Shown here piece by piece: positions 50,750-60,026 of a DNA stretch of 64,000 nucleotides (positions are counted from its first letter, which is position 1; every line of letters begins with the position of its first letter). The DNA comes from Acidimicrobiales bacterium (GTDB taxonomy: Bacteria; Actinomycetota; Acidimicrobiia; Acidimicrobiales; Iamiaceae), in assembly GCA_035630295.1 (NCBI GenBank), contig DASQKY010000052.1:1-64000 (forward strand), in the 5' to 3' direction. The notes beneath the pieces are model-generated. The model was not told where the DNA came from. It saw only the letters and a program-made list of their open reading frames with translations, and made no database searches. The translations under genes and the position numbers were made by a program.

Positions 50750-50789
50750 ATCCTGCTCCCTAACTACTGAGTAGTCAATACTCAGTAGT
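50750..50789 (-). promoter_or_regulatory. Promoter and PadR operator
   Basis: On the minus strand TTGACT (50773-50778) and CAGGAT (50750-50755) are 17 bases apart, and CAGGAT is 6 bases from ATG 50743. The dyad ACTACTGAGTA-N5-TACTCAGTAGT (50763-50789) has perfect 11-base arms and covers the -35 element and spacer. Confidence 0.75.
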
Positions 50790-50863
50790 GAAAAGGGGCG
50801 GGAGGCGCGCGAGGTTCGGCCAAGATCCCGGGCCCGACCCGAGGGGTCGGGGAGGGGGATTGC

Positions 50864-50869
50864 TACCAT
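50864..50869 (+). promoter_or_regulatory. -10 element of sufB
   Basis: TACCAT; predicts a leader of about 49 bases containing AGGAGG before ATG 50925. Confidence 0.4.
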
Positions 50870-50924
50870 CGTCATAGGAGAAATCCGCCCGACACGCCGC
50901 GAACCGGCAGGAGGCATCGCCGCC

Positions 50925-52322
50925 ATGGCCGTCCAGGATCTCGACCTCGGTCGCTACAAGCTCGGCTGGGCCGACGAAGAGGACTACGTGTTCAAGCCCC
51001 GCCGGGGCCTGAACGAGGACATCATCCGCGAGATGTCGTGGATGAAGGGCGAGCCCGACTGGATGCTCCAGTACCGCCTGGACAGCTTCCGCCGCTTCCA
51101 GCGCCGGCCCATGCCCAACTGGGGCGGCGACATGTCGCAGATCTACTTCGACCAGATCTACTACTACATCAAGCCCACCGAGGGGCAGGTGGACCGGTGG
51201 GAGGAGCTGCCGGACGCCATCAAGAACACCTACGAGAAGCTGGGCATCCCCGAGGCCGAGCGCAAGTACCTGGCCGGTGTCACCGCCCAGTACGAGTCCG
51301 AGGTCGTCTTCCACCGGAACCGTGAGGATCTGGAGGAGCAGGGGGTCATCTTCTGCGACATGGACACCGCCCTGCGGGAGCACCCGGAGATCGTCAAGCA
51401 GTACTTCGGCACCGTCATCCCCAAGAACGACAACAAGTTCGCCAGCCTGAACTCGGCGGTGTGGTCGGGCGGGAGCTTCATCTACGTGCCCCCCGGCGTC
51501 GAGGTCTCGATGCCGCTGCAGGCCTACTTCCGCATCAACGCCGAGAACATGGGCCAGTTCGAGCGGACCCTCATCATCGCCGACGAGGGCTCCAAGGTGC
51601 ACTACATCGAGGGCTGCTCGGCCCCCACCTACACGTCGGACTCGCTGCACTCGGCCGTGGTCGAGATCGTGGTCAAGCCGTCGGCCCGGGTCACCTACAC
51701 CACCATCCAGAACTGGTCGAACAACGTCTTCAACCTGGTCACCAAGCGGGCCAAGGTCGAGGCCGAGGGCCACATGGAGTGGATCGACGGCAACATCGGC
51801 AGCCGCCTGACCATGAAGTACCCGGCGGTGTGGCTGGTGGGCCCCAAGGCCACCGGCGAGGTGCTCTCGGTGGCCTACGCCGGCGCCGGCCAGCACCAGG
51901 ACACCGGGGCCAAGATGGTCCACGCCGCCCCCGAGACCAGCTCCAAGATCGTGTCCAAGTCCATCTCGTCCCACGGGGGCCGCACCTCGTACCGGGGCCT
52001 GGTCCGGGTGGAGGACGACGCCTACGGCTGCAAGAGCCACGTGCAGTGCGACGCCCTCATCCTCGACCCCGAGTCGGTGTCGGACACCTACCCCTACATG
52101 GAGGTGGGGGCCCGCGACGCCCGCATCGGCCACGAGGCCACCGTGTCCCGGGTGGCCGACGAGCAGCTCTTCTACCTGATGAGCCGCGGCCTCACCCAGG
52201 AGCAGGCCATGGGCATGGTGGTGAACGGCTTCATCGAGCCCGTCACCCGCACCCTGCCCATGGAGTACGCCGTCGAGTGGTCCCGCCTCATCGAGCTCCA
52301 GATGGAAGGCAGCGTCGGCTGA
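50925..52322 (+). CDS. sufB: Fe-S cluster assembly scaffold SufB
   Basis: A 465-residue SufB, core scaffold of the SufBCD complex that builds Fe-S clusters. Seen: [54 protein letters not shown], the [11 protein letters not shown] segment with its Cys, and the C-terminal [20 protein letters not shown] terminator-like hairpin follows the stop and two unrelated genes separate it from sufD. Confidence 0.97.
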   Translation: MAVQDLDLGRYKLGWADEEDYVFKPRRGLNEDIIREMSWMKGEPDWMLQYRLDSFRRFQRRPMPNWGGDMSQIYFDQIYYYIKPTEGQVDRWEELPDAIKNTYEKLGIPEAERKYLAGVTAQYESEVVFHRNREDLEEQGVIFCDMDTALREHPEIVKQYFGTVIPKNDNKFASLNSAVWSGGSFIYVPPGVEVSMPLQAYFRINAENMGQFERTLIIADEGSKVHYIEGCSAPTYTSDSLHSAVVEIVVKPSARVTYTTIQNWSNNVFNLVTKRAKVEAEGHMEWIDGNIGSRLTMKYPAVWLVGPKATGEVLSVAYAGAGQHQDTGAKMVHAAPETSSKIVSKSISSHGGRTSYRGLVRVEDDAYGCKSHVQCDALILDPESVSDTYPYMEVGARDARIGHEATVSRVADEQLFYLMSRGLTQEQAMGMVVNGFIEPVTRTLPMEYAVEWSRLIELQMEGSVG

Positions 52323-52342
52323 GCGAGCGCCAGCGAGCCCAG

Positions 52343-52373
52343 CCGACCCCCTCAGGGCGGTGGGTGGGGTCGG
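52343..52373 (+). terminator. Hairpin after sufB
   Basis: CCGACCCC (52343-52350) and GGGGTCGG (52366-52373) around a 15-base loop, 20 bases after the sufB stop. No U-tract. Confidence 0.45.
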
Positions 52374-52452
52374 AGGACGTGGAGGGCTCGGTCGGGTAGG
52401 GGGCCCCGCCGGGGGCGGGAACCAGGGGACGCCGGGCGACATCTCACCGGGC

Positions 52453-53088
52453 ATGCGTCGCCTCATCGTCCTCGTCGTCCTGGCCGCCGCCCTGGTGCTG
52501 GGGCGACCGCCGTCCCTGGCCGGGGCCTGCTCCTGCGCCGAGTCCACCCCGGCCGAGGAGGTGGCCCGGGCCGAGGTGGTCTTCACCGGCACCGTGGTGG
52601 CCTCCCGGCCGGTGCCCGCCGACGACCCCAGCGGCGCCGGCAACCTCGACCACACGGTGGAGGTGGACCGGGTCTACAAGGGCGACGTGGCCGCCGAGGT
52701 CATCGTGATGGGGGTGGAGGACACCTCCTCCTGCGGCTACGCCTTCGCCCCCGGCCGCTACCTGGTCTACGGCAGCCAGGAGGACGGGGAGCGGATCAAC
52801 ACGTCGCTGTGCAGCGCCACCACCGCCCTGCCCACCGGCTCGCCGGTGCCGGCCGAGCTGGGGGAGGGCCGGGCCCCCACCCCGCCGCCCCACGACGGGG
52901 ACGGCGACGAGGGCACGGCGTCCCAGGCGACCCCCACCACGTGGCCGCCCATCGGCGGTCCCGAGGGGGACGTGATCGAGCCCAGCACCTGGGACACCTT
53001 CGGGCCGGTGCTGGTCGGGGCGGGCGGGGTCGTGGCCCTCGCCGCCCTCGGCCTCGTGCTCCTGGCCCGCCGCCGGAGCCCGACCTGA
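52453..53088 (+). CDS. Secreted/anchored NTR (TIMP-like) domain protein
   Basis: A 211-residue protein with a signal peptide (about 1-24) cleaved before ACSC, so the mature protein starts with the CxC typical of TIMP/netrin-like (NTR) domains (C26, C28). Later FTGTVVASR, VDRVYKGD and CGYAFAPGRYLVYG follow the bacterial NTR-like pattern. A Pro/Thr linker, one C-terminal membrane span and RRR end the protein, so it is probably displayed on the surface. No link to Fe-S assembly is visible despite its place between sufB and sufD. Confidence 0.75.
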   Translation: MRRLIVLVVLAAALVLGRPPSLAGACSCAESTPAEEVARAEVVFTGTVVASRPVPADDPSGAGNLDHTVEVDRVYKGDVAAEVIVMGVEDTSSCGYAFAPGRYLVYGSQEDGERINTSLCSATTALPTGSPVPAELGEGRAPTPPPHDGDGDEGTASQATPTTWPPIGGPEGDVIEPSTWDTFGPVLVGAGGVVALAALGLVLLARRRSPT

Positions 53089-53151
53089 CGTCCCGGCCCC
53101 GGACCGGGCGCCGACCGTCCCCCCGGGCGGCGAGGCGGGCAGAATGGGCCG

Positions 53152-53514
53152 GTGCCCATGCGCCAGGACTGCAAGTTCTTCGAGTCGCGGACGTACCGGA
53201 ACGGCGAGACGGTGCGGAAGTGCGACCTCGACCTGGCCCCCGAGGCCCCGTGGCGATGCCCGGCCGACTGCCCCGCCTTCCAGCCCCGGTTGGCCGACGT
53301 GAACTGGTCCCACGGGTCGCTGGTCACGCCGGCCACGCCCGACGAGCCGCCGGGCCTGGACGAGCGGGGGGCCGAGATCGCCGCCCTGCTCGACGCGGCC
53401 GAGGACATCGTGAACGCCGCCGTGCCCGACGCCGTGGCCGCCGTGCAACGCGACCGGGCCAAGGCCGACCGCAAGGGCCGGGTGCGCCGGTTCCTCCGGC
53501 GCGACAAGGGCTGA
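53152..53514 (+). CDS. Four-Cys protein within the suf cluster (120 aa)
   Basis: Not recognised. The first 45 residues hold four Cys (C7, C24, C36, C40; QDCKFFESRT, VRKCDLD, WRCPADCPAF), a candidate zinc or Fe-S site; the rest is helical and ends in a basic tail (RRFLRRDKG). GTG 53152 lies 6 bases from CAGAAT; ATG 53158 is an alternative two codons later. Placed directly before sufD. Confidence 0.65.
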   Translation: MPMRQDCKFFESRTYRNGETVRKCDLDLAPEAPWRCPADCPAFQPRLADVNWSHGSLVTPATPDEPPGLDERGAEIAALLDAAEDIVNAAVPDAVAAVQRDRAKADRKGRVRRFLRRDKG

Positions 53515-53668
53515 GGGCGCCAGCGGCCGCGGTCGCCGGGATGGGGGCCGCCGGGCGGCTCCCGGTAGCCTGGGACGTCGGCCACCCTGGCCCCGCACGA
53601 CCGGAGACCATCCCCTGAGCCCCACCCCCGACGACCTCGCCGCCCTCCCCGGGGACACCGGAGCCCGC

Positions 53669-54862
53669 GTGGCGGCGGCCGGTCGGGCCGAGGCCCTCGG
53701 CCTGCCCACGCCGGAGGCCGAGGAGTGGCGCTACAGCCGGGTCGACGAGCTCGACCTGGACCGCTTCGCCCCGGTGCTGGCCCCGCCGAGCCACGTCCCC
53801 GGCCCCCCGCCGGCCCTGCCCGAGGACGAGGGGCCGTGGGCCGCCGAGGTCACCGTGGTCGACGGGTGGGTGGGCGAGGTGGTTGTCCGCGACGACGCCG
53901 TCACCGTCGACACCGATGCCGCCCCGGCCGTCGGCACCGTCATGGGCCCGGCCCACGACGCCCTGGCCGAGCTGACCCTGGCCCTGGCCCCGGCCGTGGT
54001 CACCATCCGGGTGCGCCGGGGGGCGCAGGTGGCGGCCCCGATCCTGATCCGCACCGTGGCCGCCACCGAGTCGGGCCTGTCGGCCCCCCGCGTCGTGGTC
54101 GTGGTCGAGGACGGGGCCTCGGTCTCGCTGGTCGAGCACCAGACCTCGGTGGCCGGCACCGCGCTGGTCCTGCCCCTGGTGGAGCTGGACGTGGCCCCCG
54201 GGGCCCGGCTGGCCCACACCAGTGCCCAGGAGCACGGCCCCGCCGTGTGGCAGATGGCCAACCTGGTCGGCCGGGTCGGACAGGAGGGCCACCTGGTGGC
54301 CGCCCTGGTGGCCCTGGGCGGCGACTACACCCGGGTCCGCACCGACTGCCGCCTGGAGGGTCGGGGCGCGTCCGGCGACCTGCTGGCCGCCTACTTCGGC
54401 GAGGACACCCAGACCCTCGACTTCCGCACCTTCCAGGACCACCGGGCCCCCGACACCACCTCCGACCTCCTGTTCAAGGGGGCGGTGGGGGGCAAGAGCC
54501 GGTCCATCTACACCGGGCTCATCACCGTGCGACCCGAGGGCCGGGGCACCAACGCCTACCAGACCAACCGCAACCTGAAGCTGTCGGACGAGGCCTGGGC
54601 CGAGTCGGTGCCCAACCTGGAGATCCAGAACAACGACGTGCGCTGCAGCCACGCCTCGACGGTGGGGCCCATCGACGAGGACCAGCGCTTCTACCTGGAG
54701 AGCCGGGGCGTGCCCCCCGAGGTGGCCGAGCGGCTGGTGGTGTCGGGCTTCTTCGCCGACGTCCTGGCCCGCATGCCGGCCCCGGCCCCGGTGCTGGCCG
54801 TGATCCAGGCCGCCATCGAGGAGCGCCTCGACCGCCAGGTCCAGATCGGGAGCGGGTCGTGA
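53669..54862 (+). CDS. sufD: Fe-S cluster assembly protein SufD
   Basis: A 397-residue SufD, paralog of SufB and part of SufBC2D. Seen: PEAEEWRYSRVDELDLDRF, AHTSAQEHGPAVWQMANL, LLFKGAVGGKSRSIYTGLI, and the C-terminal CSHASTVGPIDEDQRFYLESRG. GTG 53669 has GGAG 5 bases upstream, but an in-frame CTG at 53615, with GGAG 9 bases before it, would add LSPTPDDLAALPGDTGARVA, which resembles the normal SufD N-terminus. Its stop overlaps the Rieske start (GTGA). Confidence 0.93.
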   Translation: MAAAGRAEALGLPTPEAEEWRYSRVDELDLDRFAPVLAPPSHVPGPPPALPEDEGPWAAEVTVVDGWVGEVVVRDDAVTVDTDAAPAVGTVMGPAHDALAELTLALAPAVVTIRVRRGAQVAAPILIRTVAATESGLSAPRVVVVVEDGASVSLVEHQTSVAGTALVLPLVELDVAPGARLAHTSAQEHGPAVWQMANLVGRVGQEGHLVAALVALGGDYTRVRTDCRLEGRGASGDLLAAYFGEDTQTLDFRTFQDHRAPDTTSDLLFKGAVGGKSRSIYTGLITVRPEGRGTNAYQTNRNLKLSDEAWAESVPNLEIQNNDVRCSHASTVGPIDEDQRFYLESRGVPPEVAERLVVSGFFADVLARMPAPAPVLAVIQAAIEERLDRQVQIGSGS

Positions 54863-55194
54863 GCGACGGAGCCACCACCACCCGGGCCCGGGTGGCCACG
54901 GCCGGCGACGTGCCTGACGGCGGCGCCCTGCGGGTCGTGGCCGAGGGGCACCCCGTCGCCCTGGTCCGCATCGGCGACGACCTCTACGCCATCGGCGACA
55001 CCTGCTCGCACCAGCGCGTCTCCCTGTCCGAGGGGGAGGTCCTGTGCGCCACCCGGGAGATCGAGTGCTGGAAGCATGGCTCGGCCTTCTCCCTGGTCAC
55101 CGGGGAGCCGTCGGCCCTCCCGGCCAACCGCCCGGTGCCGGTCTTCCCGGTCACCGTCGACGGCGACGACGTCTACGTGGAGGTCCCCTCATGA
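54859..55194 (+). CDS. Rieske [2Fe-2S] ferredoxin-like protein
   Basis: A 111-residue Rieske protein with both cluster motifs: C-S-H in GDTCSHQRVSL and C-W-K-H in IECWKHGSAF. It resembles the ferredoxin subunit of non-heme oxygenases and is often found within actinobacterial suf operons, where it may supply electrons or receive clusters. Coupled on both sides: GTGA with sufD, ATGA with sufC. Confidence 0.93.
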   Translation: MSDGATTTRARVATAGDVPDGGALRVVAEGHPVALVRIGDDLYAIGDTCSHQRVSLSEGEVLCATREIECWKHGSAFSLVTGEPSALPANRPVPVFPVTVDGDDVYVEVPS

Positions 55195-56036
55195 CCGAGC
55201 TGGTGATCGAGGGGCTGCGGGCCAGCGTGGCCGGCACCGAGATCCTCCGAGGGGTCGACCTGACGGTGCGCTCCGGCGAGGTCCACGCCGTGATGGGCCC
55301 CAACGGGGCCGGCAAGTCCACCCTGTCCCACGTGCTCATGGGCCGCCCCGGCTACGAGGTCACCGGCGGCTCGGTGACCCTGGACGGGGCCGACCTGCTG
55401 GCCCTGCCCACGTGGCAGCGGGTCCAGGCCGGGTTGTTCCTGGTCATGCAGTACCCCACCGAGGTGCCGGGGGTGTCGCTGGTCGACTCGCTGTCGGCCG
55501 CCTTCGCGGCGTCGGGTCGCGACGTCGCCGGCATGCGGGCCCGCATGGCCGCCGAGGCCGAGCGCATCGGCTTCGACGATCGCTTCCTGGAGCGCCCCCT
55601 CAACGTCGACCTCTCCGGCGGTGAGAAGAAGCGCAACGAGACCATGCAGCTCGGGGTGCTGGCCCCCCGCTTCGCCATCCTGGACGAGCTCGACTCCGGC
55701 CTCGACGTCGACGCCCTGCGGGCCTGCTCCCGCCGGGTCGAGGAGGCCACCGAGGACGGCCTGGGCGTCCTGTGCATCACCCACTACACCCGGGTGCTGG
55801 CCGAGCTGCGGGCCGACCGGGTCCACATCCTGGTCCGGGGCGAGATCCGCGACAGCGGGGGCCCCGAGCTGGCCGACCGCTTGGAGGCCGAGGGCTACGC
55901 GGCCTGGATCCGGCCCGGGGACGAGATGGCCCCCTCGGCCCCCCTGCCCATCGACGTGTTCGGCGACAGCTCCTTCGCCGACCAGCAGCCGGTGGCCGAG
56001 GACCCCTTCGGCGCCGGCCCCTTCGGCCTGGACTGA
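55191..56036 (+). CDS. sufC: Fe-S cluster assembly ATPase SufC (copy 1)
   Basis: A 281-residue SufC: Walker [24 protein letters not shown] (Q loop), [14 protein letters not shown], Walker [17 protein letters not shown] and the H loop CITHYTRVL. About 25-30 residues longer than usual at the C-terminus (acidic FG-rich tail). A second, distinct SufC is encoded at 62651-63433. Confidence 0.95.
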   Translation: MTELVIEGLRASVAGTEILRGVDLTVRSGEVHAVMGPNGAGKSTLSHVLMGRPGYEVTGGSVTLDGADLLALPTWQRVQAGLFLVMQYPTEVPGVSLVDSLSAAFAASGRDVAGMRARMAAEAERIGFDDRFLERPLNVDLSGGEKKRNETMQLGVLAPRFAILDELDSGLDVDALRACSRRVEEATEDGLGVLCITHYTRVLAELRADRVHILVRGEIRDSGGPELADRLEAEGYAAWIRPGDEMAPSAPLPIDVFGDSSFADQQPVAEDPFGAGPFGLD

Positions 56037-56092
56037 GCCGGCCGTCAGCGCCCTCCCCGGCACCGCCGACGCCGCGGCGCGAGGCTGTCGGG

Positions 56093-56353
56093 ATGAGCGA
56101 CACGCCCGCAGCCCCCGCCGGGTGGGAGGTCGTGGACGGGAAGCTCCACCGGGAGCTGGCCTTCGCCGACTTCTCCGAGGCCTTCGCCTTCATGGCCCGG
56201 GTGGCCCTGGCCGCCGAGAAGGCCGACCACCACCCCGATTGGTCCAACTCCTGGAACCGGGTGGTGATCGACCTGGCCAGCCACGACGCGGGCCGCATCA
56301 CCGAGCGCGACGTGGCCCTGGCCGAGGCCGTCAACGCCGTGCTGGACGGGTGA
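56093..56353 (+). CDS. Pterin-4a-carbinolamine dehydratase family protein
   Basis: An 86-residue PCD-fold protein with the diagnostic EKADHHPDW motif, [12 protein letters not shown] and [14 protein letters not shown]. The enzyme dehydrates 4a-hydroxytetrahydropterin; in bacteria without phenylalanine hydroxylase nearby the role is often in molybdopterin or unknown. GAGGCT lies 6 bases before ATG 56093. Confidence 0.9.
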   Translation: MSDTPAAPAGWEVVDGKLHRELAFADFSEAFAFMARVALAAEKADHHPDWSNSWNRVVIDLASHDAGRITERDVALAEAVNAVLDG

Positions 56354-56355
56354 GA

Positions 56356-56376
56356 CCGGCCGTGTCGGGCGGCCGG
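56356..56376. terminator. Hairpin between convergent PCD and repeat-protein genes
   Basis: CCGGCCG (56356-56362) and CGGCCGG (56370-56376) with a 7-base loop, filling the 24-base gap between the two stops. Confidence 0.55.
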
Positions 56377-56377
56377 A

Positions 56378-57376
56378 TCAGCCGGTGAAGCGGGCGTCGG
56401 CCGCCACCGGGGCGGCCGGCGGGGCGGTGGGGGCGTCGTCGGCCACGTCGGCGGTCAGCTTCGTGCACGGGTCGGTCAGCGACCACAGGTAGGCCATGGC
56501 CCCGGAGCGGGAGGCCTCCTCCAGGCGCAGGAAGGTGCCGCCCGGGCCCACCAGCACGTCGAGGTTCCCGAGGGGGTCGCTGGGGGCGGTCACCAGCCGC
56601 TCGGGCGCGGTGGTGAGCACGACCTGGTCGGTGCCCCGGACGACGGTGAGCTGGATGGCATCTCCGACCCGTTCGTCGAGCACGAGTGCGTGGGCGGAGT
56701 CGCCCAGGTCGGCGACGGCGGCCAGGGGGAGGGAGTAGGTGGTGCTCGGGACGACGGAGTCACCGTCGCCCCCTCCCCCCAGAGCCAGCACGGCGGGCCC
56801 ATCCAGGACGTCGGTGGAGCCTCCCCCCAGGTCCACCTTCAACAGGCGCCCCGTTCCGTCGTCCACGTGGACCAGTCCCAGGCCCTCGGGCTGGAAGACG
56901 ATGCCGGCGGCGGCGAGGGTGGTGGTGCCGGGAGCCACGGTGCCGGGGATCAGGTAGGTCCCGGGATCGGTGGCCCCGGCGTCGGTGTACACAGCGAACT
57001 CGTCGCGGCCGTCGCCGTCGATGTCCCCGACCCCGTAGGTGGTCGACGTGGTGGCCCCCGGTGCCTCCAGGGTGACGATGCCGTCGCCCCGGACGAGGGT
57101 CACGTCGTCGCCGCTGGAGCCGATGACATCGGTCGCACCGTCTCCGTCCGAGTCGATGGGCGGCGTCGCGAGCGCCTGCCGCGTGTCCACCACCGATGCG
57201 TCGATGGAGGGCAGCGTCTCCTGGGCGGGATAGGTCTCGGCCACGGCCACGGGGGCGTAGGGCTGGGCGCAGCCGGGGGCGGCCTGGCCCCCGGCGCCGT
57301 GGGGCGTGAGACCGTTGGCGCCCGCAGCCAGGGCGGCCACTGCGAGCAGGCGGGCGACGGTGCGACGCTGAGGCAT
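56378..57376 (-). CDS. Secreted protein with FG-GAP/EF-type calcium loops
   Basis: A 332-residue protein with an N-terminal signal peptide (RRTVARLLAVAALAAG). Two acidic calcium-loop motifs (DSDGDGATD and DIDGDGRDE) are set in repeats like those of FG-GAP/VCBS beta-propeller proteins. No enzyme motif is visible. ATG 57376 lies 6 bases from TACTGT; an upstream ATG at 57400 would put eight extra residues before the signal peptide. Confidence 0.7.
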   Translation of the reverse strand: MPQRRTVARLLAVAALAAGANGLTPHGAGGQAAPGCAQPYAPVAVAETYPAQETLPSIDASVVDTRQALATPPIDSDGDGATDVIGSSGDDVTLVRGDGIVTLEAPGATTSTTYGVGDIDGDGRDEFAVYTDAGATDPGTYLIPGTVAPGTTTLAAAGIVFQPEGLGLVHVDDGTGRLLKVDLGGGSTDVLDGPAVLALGGGGDGDSVVPSTTYSLPLAAVADLGDSAHALVLDERVGDAIQLTVVRGTDQVVLTTAPERLVTAPSDPLGNLDVLVGPGGTFLRLEEASRSGAMAYLWSLTDPCTKLTADVADDAPTAPPAAPVAADARFTG

Positions 57377-57382
57377 GTCCTG

Positions 57383-57388
57383 ACAGTA
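57383..57388 (-). promoter_or_regulatory. -10 element of secreted repeat-protein gene (leaderless)
   Basis: TACTGT on the minus strand, 6 bases before ATG 57376. Confidence 0.5.
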
Positions 57389-57427
57389 GCGGGAGCCCAC
57401 GGGTTGCGCCGGCGCCGGTGCCAGCCC

Positions 57428-59896
57428 TCAGACGAGCGGGACCTCCAGGACCTCGCCCGGGCACAGCTGGTGCACGCTGCCCCGGATGCCGACCCACACC
57501 GGCACGGCCGGGCCGGGCTCGACCTCGATGCGCAGGGCGTCATGGGACAGCTCGACGCCCAGGGTGCGGTCCCGGTGGACCAGGTCGAAGGCCAGGTGGT
57601 GGATCCCGCCCGGCAGGTGGGGATCGAACCACACCTCGTCGCCCCGGAGCTCCAGGCCGCTGTAGCAGCGCTGGAGCAGGTCCAGGCTGCCGGCCATGGC
57701 CCCCAGGTGGATGCCCTCGGGGGTGGTGCCCCCCTGGGTGTCGTCGATGTCGGCGGCCAGCGCCTCCCGGAACAGCTCCCACGACTTGGTGGGGTCGACC
57801 CGGGCCGTGACCCAGGCGTAGACGATGCGGCTGAGGGTGGAGCCGTGGGCCGTGCGCTCGATGTAGTACTCGACGGTGCGGTCGAGGAGGGCGGTGTCGA
57901 ACTGGTAGCCCATGGTGGCCAGCTGGGCGCACAGCTCGTCCGGCGTCATCAGGTAGAAGAGCATGAGGACGTCGGCCTGCTTGGCCAGCTTGTACCGGTT
58001 GGTCGTGTCGCCCTCGGCCTCCAGGATCAGGTCGAGGCGGCCGATGTTGCCGTAGCGGGCCCGGTAGCCCTCCCAGTCGATCTCCTCCAGCTCGTCCCAC
58101 CCGGCGAACTGGCTGATGATCCCGTCGTGGAATGGCACGTGCAGGAGCCGGGCCACCTGGTCCCAGTGGTCGGCCTCCTCGGGCGACACGCCGAGCCGCT
58201 CCCACAGCTGGATCTCGGCCTGGTGGCCGCTGAAGCCCCGGCGCTGCTCCAGCACCCGTTGCAGCAGCCAGCTCACCAGCACGTTGGTGTAGGCGTTGTC
58301 GTCGATGCCGTGGCCCGTGGCCCCGGGGTAGCCGTCGTGGTACTCGTCGGGGCCCATGACGCCCCGGATGTGGTAGCGGCCGTCGGCCGGGTCCAGGCCG
58401 GCCAGCCCCGTCCAGAACCGGGCCTGCTCCACCAGGAGCTCGGTGCCGTGCTCCAGCATGAAGCGGTAGTCGCCGCTGACCTGGTGGTACTGCCAGACGT
58501 TCCACACCACGGCCAGGCCCACGTGGTGCTGGCGGCGCGAGTTGTCGGGCATCCACCGGCCCGAGCGCGGGTTCCAGAGCTGGCTGGGGGTCTGCTCGGT
58601 GCCGTCGCTGCCCGACTGCCACGGGAAGCGGGCCCCGCCCTGGCCCAGCTCGGCGGCCTGGCGCCGGGCCGCCGGGAGGCGCCGGGCCCGGTAGCGGAGC
58701 AGGGCCCGGGTGGTGTCGGGGAACCGGAAGTTGAGGAACGGGAAGACGAACAGCTCGTCCCAGAAGATGTGGCCCCGGTAGCCCTCGCCGTGCAGGCCCC
58801 GGGCCGTGACGCTGGCGTCGAGGTCCCGCACGTGGGGCGACGCGGTCTGGAGCACGTGGAAGGCGTGGAGCCGGACCGCGGCGATGACCTCCTCGTCGCC
58901 CATGCCGTCGTTGACGTCGATCTCGCACCGGTCCCACAGGTGCTTCCAGGCCAGCTCGTGGGCGAACAGCAGCTCGTCGAAGCCGCCCACGCCGACGAGG
59001 GCGTCGCGGGCCGAGGCCAGCGGGCGGCCCACCGCCGGGTCGCGGCTGGTGTAGGTGGCCACCACCTTCTCGACGGTGACGGGGCGACCCTGGGTGGCCT
59101 CGCAGGACAGGACCCGGCTGACCAGCTCGGGCGTGGCCGAGGTCTCGAACCGCACCTGCACCCGGCCGTCGGCCACCATGTGGGAGCGGGCGGCCAGGGC
59201 GGTGCGCACGTGCGACCACGACGTGTCGACCTCCAGCCAGTCGATCCCGGCCTCGGCCCAGCCGATGTCGGCGGCGTGCAGGTGCTGGTTGGCCAGGAGC
59301 CGGTCCTCGGCCACGTTGGTGTTGGCCACCCGGCCGTCGAGGGCCGAGCGGACCTCGAGGCGCCCCGACCAGTTCTCCGGGGTGAGGACCTGCTCGATGG
59401 CGGCCAGGTGGGGATCGGCCATGGAGACGATGCGCCGCTCGGTGATGGCGGTGACGCGGCCCTGGTCGTCGCGCACCCGCAGGTGCCGGCGGAGGGTGCC
59501 CCGGTGGAGGTCGAGGGTCTGGCGCAGCTCCAGCACCTCGCCCACGCCCGGGGCGAACCACGGGCCGGGGCGGCCCTGGGCCGGCGACGCCGGGCCGCAC
59601 CGGTGGGTGAGGGGCAGCCAGTTGGGCAGGTTGACCAGGCTCTCGTGGTCGATCTTGGCCCCGGCCAGCTCGGTGGTGAGCCGGTTGTAGACGCCGGCCA
59701 CGTAGGTGCCCGGGTAGTGGGTGCCGTCGGCCACAGCCTCGGGGGCCGCCCCCCGGGTGCCCATGTAGCCGTTGCCCAGGGTGCACAGCGCCTCCCGCCG
59801 GCCCTCCACCTCGGGGTGCACCCCCTCGTAGGTGAACTCCCAGCCCGTGCGCGACACCAACCCCGGGTCGTTGACCGCGCTCCCGCCCCCGCCCAT
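57428..59896 (-). CDS. Glycoside hydrolase family 65 disaccharide phosphorylase
   Basis: An 822-residue GH65 enzyme: N-terminal super-sandwich (GWEFTYEGVHPEVEGRREAL, LGNGYMGTRG), catalytic (alpha/alpha)6 barrel with the acid Glu in MGPDEYHDGY (E518), and the phosphate-binding KQADVLML and HGSTLS segments, which mark phosphorylases rather than hydrolases. Products would be beta-glucose-1-phosphate and a sugar; the donor may be trehalose, maltose or kojibiose. The beta-phosphoglucomutase gene next to it supports this. Confidence 0.92.
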   Translation of the reverse strand: MGGGGSAVNDPGLVSRTGWEFTYEGVHPEVEGRREALCTLGNGYMGTRGAAPEAVADGTHYPGTYVAGVYNRLTTELAGAKIDHESLVNLPNWLPLTHRCGPASPAQGRPGPWFAPGVGEVLELRQTLDLHRGTLRRHLRVRDDQGRVTAITERRIVSMADPHLAAIEQVLTPENWSGRLEVRSALDGRVANTNVAEDRLLANQHLHAADIGWAEAGIDWLEVDTSWSHVRTALAARSHMVADGRVQVRFETSATPELVSRVLSCEATQGRPVTVEKVVATYTSRDPAVGRPLASARDALVGVGGFDELLFAHELAWKHLWDRCEIDVNDGMGDEEVIAAVRLHAFHVLQTASPHVRDLDASVTARGLHGEGYRGHIFWDELFVFPFLNFRFPDTTRALLRYRARRLPAARRQAAELGQGGARFPWQSGSDGTEQTPSQLWNPRSGRWMPDNSRRQHHVGLAVVWNVWQYHQVSGDYRFMLEHGTELLVEQARFWTGLAGLDPADGRYHIRGVMGPDEYHDGYPGATGHGIDDNAYTNVLVSWLLQRVLEQRRGFSGHQAEIQLWERLGVSPEEADHWDQVARLLHVPFHDGIISQFAGWDELEEIDWEGYRARYGNIGRLDLILEAEGDTTNRYKLAKQADVLMLFYLMTPDELCAQLATMGYQFDTALLDRTVEYYIERTAHGSTLSRIVYAWVTARVDPTKSWELFREALAADIDDTQGGTTPEGIHLGAMAGSLDLLQRCYSGLELRGDEVWFDPHLPGGIHHLAFDLVHRDRTLGVELSHDALRIEVEPGPAVPVWVGIRGSVHQLCPGEVLEVPLV

Positions 59897-59971
59897 CAGC
59901 GGATCGTCCGAGGTCGGGAGGGGCGGCGCATCGGTGCATCGTCGCGCGTCACCGACCCCCTCCCCGCCACA

Positions 59972-59988
59972 AGGGCCTCCGTGGCCCT
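59972..59988 (-). terminator. Hairpin between beta-PGM and GH65 genes
   Basis: AGGGCC and GGCCCT with a 5-base loop in the 130-base gap; may attenuate transcription into the GH65 gene. Nothing else stands out in this gap. Confidence 0.3.
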
Positions 59989-60026
59989 GGACCGTGGTCC
60001 GTCTTCGCCCGCCCGGTCGACCTGCC

